A stretch of 8,297 nt of DNA from Hylemonella sp. UBA2468. Lineage in GTDB: Bacteria > Pseudomonadota > Gammaproteobacteria > Burkholderiales > Burkholderiaceae_C. The notes beneath the pieces are model-generated. The model did no database searches. It was not told the origin of the DNA and saw only the letters and a list, made by a program, of their open reading frames with translations. The position numbers were made by a program, and so were the translations under genes. The DNA lies in the NCBI GenBank assembly GCA_002342165.1, contig DDPM01000114.1, positions 1-8,297 on the forward strand, in the 5' to 3' direction. Positions 5,489 through 8,297 of this stretch are shown here, piece by piece (within the stretch, counting starts at the first letter, position 1; the number at the start of each line of letters is the position of its first letter).

Positions 5489-7198
5489 CTAAAGGGCAGC
5501 GCCCTCCACCAAAAACCGTACCCGCCGCTGACCTTGCCATTCGTCCGCTTCCAGCCTAAAGGCCAGCACGGCCCGGGGGGGCAGGGGTTCGGTGCGGCCA
5601 AACCAAATGCCGTCAATGGCTTGGCCTTGGTGCTTGAGTTTTAAGGACATATGTTTCTCAGCCACCAGCCGCTGTGACACCACTTCCAGCTCCTCACTGA
5701 AGGTGGGCGGCGCAAAGCCTTGCCCCCATACGGGTTGCTGCAGCACGTCCACCATGTCAATGCGGCAGTATTTGGACGGCAGTGGGCCATCGGTTTGCAA
5801 TTGGCGGGTCAGGGTGGCGGCGTCCAGCCATTCTGCAGCCACTTCCATCAAGCCTTGCTCAAAGGTGTCCAAATGTTCTTCAGCAACGGTGCAACCTGCC
5901 GCCATGGCGTGCCCCCCAAAGCGCAGCAACACGCCGGGGTAGCGTTTGGCGACCAGGTCCAGCGCGTCGCGCAAGTGAAACCCCGGTATCGAGCGGCCCG
6001 AGCCTTTGAGCTCGTGTTCTTTGCCGGGGGCTTGGCTGGACGCAAATACAAAGGTGGGGCGGTGCAGTTTGTCTTTCAGGCGCGAGGCCACTATGCCCAC
6101 CACGCCTTCGTGAAAGTCGGGGTCGTACACACACACCGCGGGAGGAGGCTCTTCGTCTGGATCGAACAGTTGTTCAGCAAGCTCATAGGCTTGTTCGCGC
6201 ATGTCTCCTTCAATTTCGCGGCGTTCGCGGTTGATGGCGTCCAACAGGCGGGCCAGTTCGTCAGCACGGGTGGGGTCGTCTGTAAGCAGGCACTCAATGC
6301 CCAGGGTCATGTCGGACAAGCGGCCCGCAGCATTCAAGCGCGGACCCACGGCAAACCCAAAGTCAAAGGTGGTGGCCGCAGCGGCTTTGCGGCCTGCCAC
6401 CGCAAACAGGCTGGCTAAACCTGCGGGTAGAGCACCTGCGCGAATCCGCCTGAGGCCTTGTGCCACCAAACGGCGGTTGTTGGCATCGAGCTTGACCACA
6501 TCGGCCACGGTGCCCAAAGCCACCAAGGGCAACAGGGTGTCGAGCTTGGGTTGTTGCGCCGCGTTAAAGGCGCCACGTGCGCGCAACTCGGCCCGCAAGG
6601 CCAACAGCACATAAAACATCACCCCTACGCCCGCCATGGCTTTGCTGGCAAAAGTGCAACCCGGTTGGTTGGGGTTGACGATGGCATCGGCATTGGGCAA
6701 TACAGGCGCAGGTAAATGGTGGTCTGTCACCAGCACTTGTAGCCCAAGTGCTTTAGCGGTTGCGACACCCTCTACGCTGGCAATGCCGTTGTCCACTGTG
6801 ATCAGAACATCTGCACCACTGGCTTTGACGCGTTCAGCGATGGGGGGCGTTAAGCCATAGCCGTCGACCACGCGGTCAGGGACTATGTAAGACACCTGTT
6901 GCGCACCCAACATACGCAATCCTTTTAGGGCCACTGCACATGCAGTAGCGCCATCGCAGTCATAGTCAGCAACGATGCAGAGTTTTTTGTTGGATGCAAT
7001 CGCGTCTGCCAATAACTCAGCAGCTTGCGCAATGCCTTTCAAACCGCTGGGGGGTAGTAATTGCGCAAGAGATGTATCGAGTTGATGCGCTTCATGGATA
7101 CCGCGCGCCGCATACAAACGCGCCAGCAACGGGTGCACACCAGCTTGTTCCAAAGCCCAAACACTGCGAGGAGCCACTTCGCGGGAAATAAATTGCAT
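5489..7198 (-). CDS. recJ: Single-stranded-DNA-specific exonuclease RecJ
   Basis: A 569-residue protein of the DHH family, near the length of E. coli RecJ (577). RecJ degrades single-stranded DNA 5' to 3' in RecF-pathway recombination, base excision and mismatch repair. Motifs in order are DYDCDGAT (78-85), VPDRVVDGYG (106-115), TVDNG (134-138), TDHH (158-161), GTVADVV (229-235), GPRLNAAGR (285-293), then the DHHA1 part with FHEGVVGIVASRLKD (362-376), KGSGRSI (398-404) and FGGHAMAAG (427-435), and a C-terminal OB-like segment from about 460. All key acidic and histidine residues are present. The ATG overlaps the upstream TAA by 1 nt (TAATG) and has a good GAGGA Shine-Dalgarno about 7 nt upstream, the best ribosome site in the cluster. 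The first roughly 80 codons are lower in GC than the rest. Confidence 0.97.
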   Translation of the reverse strand: MQFISREVAPRSVWALEQAGVHPLLARLYAARGIHEAHQLDTSLAQLLPPSGLKGIAQAAELLADAIASNKKLCIVADYDCDGATACAVALKGLRMLGAQQVSYIVPDRVVDGYGLTPPIAERVKASGADVLITVDNGIASVEGVATAKALGLQVLVTDHHLPAPVLPNADAIVNPNQPGCTFASKAMAGVGVMFYVLLALRAELRARGAFNAAQQPKLDTLLPLVALGTVADVVKLDANNRRLVAQGLRRIRAGALPAGLASLFAVAGRKAAAATTFDFGFAVGPRLNAAGRLSDMTLGIECLLTDDPTRADELARLLDAINRERREIEGDMREQAYELAEQLFDPDEEPPPAVCVYDPDFHEGVVGIVASRLKDKLHRPTFVFASSQAPGKEHELKGSGRSIPGFHLRDALDLVAKRYPGVLLRFGGHAMAAGCTVAEEHLDTFEQGLMEVAAEWLDAATLTRQLQTDGPLPSKYCRIDMVDVLQQPVWGQGFAPPTFSEELEVVSQRLVAEKHMSLKLKHQGQAIDGIWFGRTEPLPPRAVLAFRLEADEWQGQRRVRFLVEGAAL

Positions 7199-8297
7199 TA
7201 CATATCCTCAGATTTGGGTGGAACAACTAAGCGTTCTCGCAACGCAGTAGCGCCAAATCGCTTTGCAATGCTTTGTAAAAGCGCATTGGATTGCCAAAGG
7301 TCTTGCCAACCTACGATAGCTTGCGCCCTACTCCAAGCGGATGCAGGACGTGTTTCATAAACATGTCTCTCATATTCACCGCACAACACCACCTGCATGG
7401 TTTCACCTTGTTGGACGCGTTTCAGTAAATCAGCAAAAAGCGTTTGGTCTAACGAGGCCCACGCCTGTGTCCATCCTTGCCAGTCTTGTTGCAAAGATGC
7501 GTTGCGTAAATCTGAAATGGCCTGTAACTGCGCTTCATTGAAAGTTTGCAGAGTTGAAGGCCGCGACAAGTTTGTTGGGTTTTCTTTTGCAAGACTAGTT
7601 TTCGCACTACCAGGCAAGGCGCCAGCACCATGCCACCACAAAGAGTTGATAGCTAGACCGCGGTTCGCATTAACCTCATGGGTATAGAGCAACATTTGCA
7701 TTTCATTTTGCAAACGTCGCAGCAAGGTGGCAGGACCCGTCGGCGTTGCACCGCCGACTAACCATGGATCAATGTTGCGGCCAATCACCCGATCGAGCGA
7801 GGCGGTTGGCAAATTGGCAAATACATCGGATTGGGCTAACCACTGTCCGGGTGCGTATGGGTACAGCGCAATACCGTCTTGCGCAAAAAAACCTTGCATC
7901 GCTTCAAAAAGTCGAGCATCAGTGTCTGCGTCAATCTGCAAATGCGCTGGGTCACCCATAGTGACTTGGCCATTGCTGACATGCCAATTGCACAGCGTGA
8001 CAAAAGCCCAAGCGGATGTGTCGGCGCTTAAATGTTGTTCAGCTGCTGCATTTGCGGCCCATGGAACACAGCCGTCTGGAAAATCCCAGGCCAAAGCTTT
8101 CGCCTGCGCTTCTTCGTGGGGCATTGACAAACTGCTTGGTAATGAAGCGTTGGATACCTCGCGAGATGCTGCATGGATCACCGATGTACGGTGTATGCCA
8201 CGTATCCATTGGCGCAAATGCGGCAAGGCATCGTTCGCTAGCCAGTTGGCTGGTGCGCGATGGTCAGACCACAGCGCATAAGGAACCACCCACGTGG
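7198..8297 (-). CDS. RpfE-like (COG4255) protein, start cut by right edge
   Basis: A protein of about 365 visible residues related to Xanthomonas RpfE, a family often auto-named phosphoglycerate mutase-like, with no established enzymatic activity. In Xanthomonas, rpfE lies beside recJ in the rpf region and affects extracellular enzyme levels. Marks, numbered from the GTG at 8289, are WHVSNGQV (102-109), a LQIDADTDARLFEAM block (117-131), LPTASLDRVIGRNIDPWL (160-177), RRLQNEMQMLLYTHEVN (191-207) and INSLWWHGAGALP (214-226). The GTG at 8289 is not likely to be the real start: upstream codons ACG TGG continue the frame to the edge, and the family begins with a short hydrophobic strand, so the sequence TWVVPYA probably follows a start just outside. 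It ends with TAA overlapping the recJ ATG. GC is about 45-55%, lower than the core genes. Confidence 0.8.
   Translation of the reverse strand, partial: TWVVPYALWSDHRAPANWLANDALPHLRQWIRGIHRTSVIHAASREVSNASLPSSLSMPHEEAQAKALAWDFPDGCVPWAANAAAEQHLSADTSAWAFVTLCNWHVSNGQVTMGDPAHLQIDADTDARLFEAMQGFFAQDGIALYPYAPGQWLAQSDVFANLPTASLDRVIGRNIDPWLVGGATPTGPATLLRRLQNEMQMLLYTHEVNANRGLAINSLWWHGAGALPGSAKTSLAKENPTNLSRPSTLQTFNEAQLQAISDLRNASLQQDWQGWTQAWASLDQTLFADLLKRVQQGETMQVVLCGEYERHVYETRPASAWSRAQAIVGWQDLWQSNALLQSIAKRFGATALRERLVVPPKSEDM

Noticed and set aside
7198..8289. GTG at 8289 as the true start of the RpfE-like gene
   Set aside because: The frame continues to the edge with codons matching the family's hydrophobic first strand, so the gene is better treated as truncated by the window.

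Overview
The window looks like a chromosomal segment of a betaproteobacterium, most likely Burkholderiales and probably Comamonadaceae-like. This rests on protein character (a TrpS with a long C-terminal extension, an RpfE-like gene before recJ, a YciO close to the enteric form), on GC of roughly 60% in the core, and on a gene order typical of that group. The genus cannot be fixed from the sequence alone. Every gene I can support lies on the minus strand, so the biological reading order runs from the right edge to the left edge.

Right to centre (8297 to 1040) is a tightly packed housekeeping cluster. It contains an RpfE-like protein whose start lies off the right edge, recJ (single-strand 5'-3' exonuclease), a PHP-domain phosphoesterase of the RNase AM/YciV type, an EamA/DMT transporter, yciO (YrdC/Sua5-like), a small site-2 (M50) membrane protease and trpS. 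Gaps are 51 nt or less, and two junctions overlap (1 nt and 17 nt). Several genes use GTG or TTG starts with weak or no Shine-Dalgarno, so translational coupling along a long polycistronic mRNA is likely. The cluster mixes nucleic-acid metabolism (RecJ, RNase AM-like, YciO, TrpS) with two membrane proteins. The pairs rpfE-recJ and yciV-yciO are also linked in gammaproteobacteria.

A class II tRNA-Ser(CGA) with an encoded CCA follows trpS (998 to 909) and appears to have its own promoter. It marks the boundary with a different kind of DNA.

The left end (about 900 to 1) is accessory in character. It holds a complete, compact type II toxin-antitoxin unit: a sigma70-like promoter, a nested palindrome over the -10 and start site, a ribbon-helix-helix antitoxin, a ParE/RelE toxin and an intrinsic terminator. 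Beyond it is AT-richer DNA (about 37-45% GC in sampled blocks) with a candidate 25-residue hydrophobic peptide ORF that has a good Shine-Dalgarno, and an unrecognised open frame running off the left edge. No CRISPR array, insertion sequence, rRNA, riboswitch or clearly novel multi-gene system is visible. The most notable points are the toxin-antitoxin control region, the candidate small peptide, the YegP-like domain fused to TrpS, and a drop in GC inside the 5' part of recJ.
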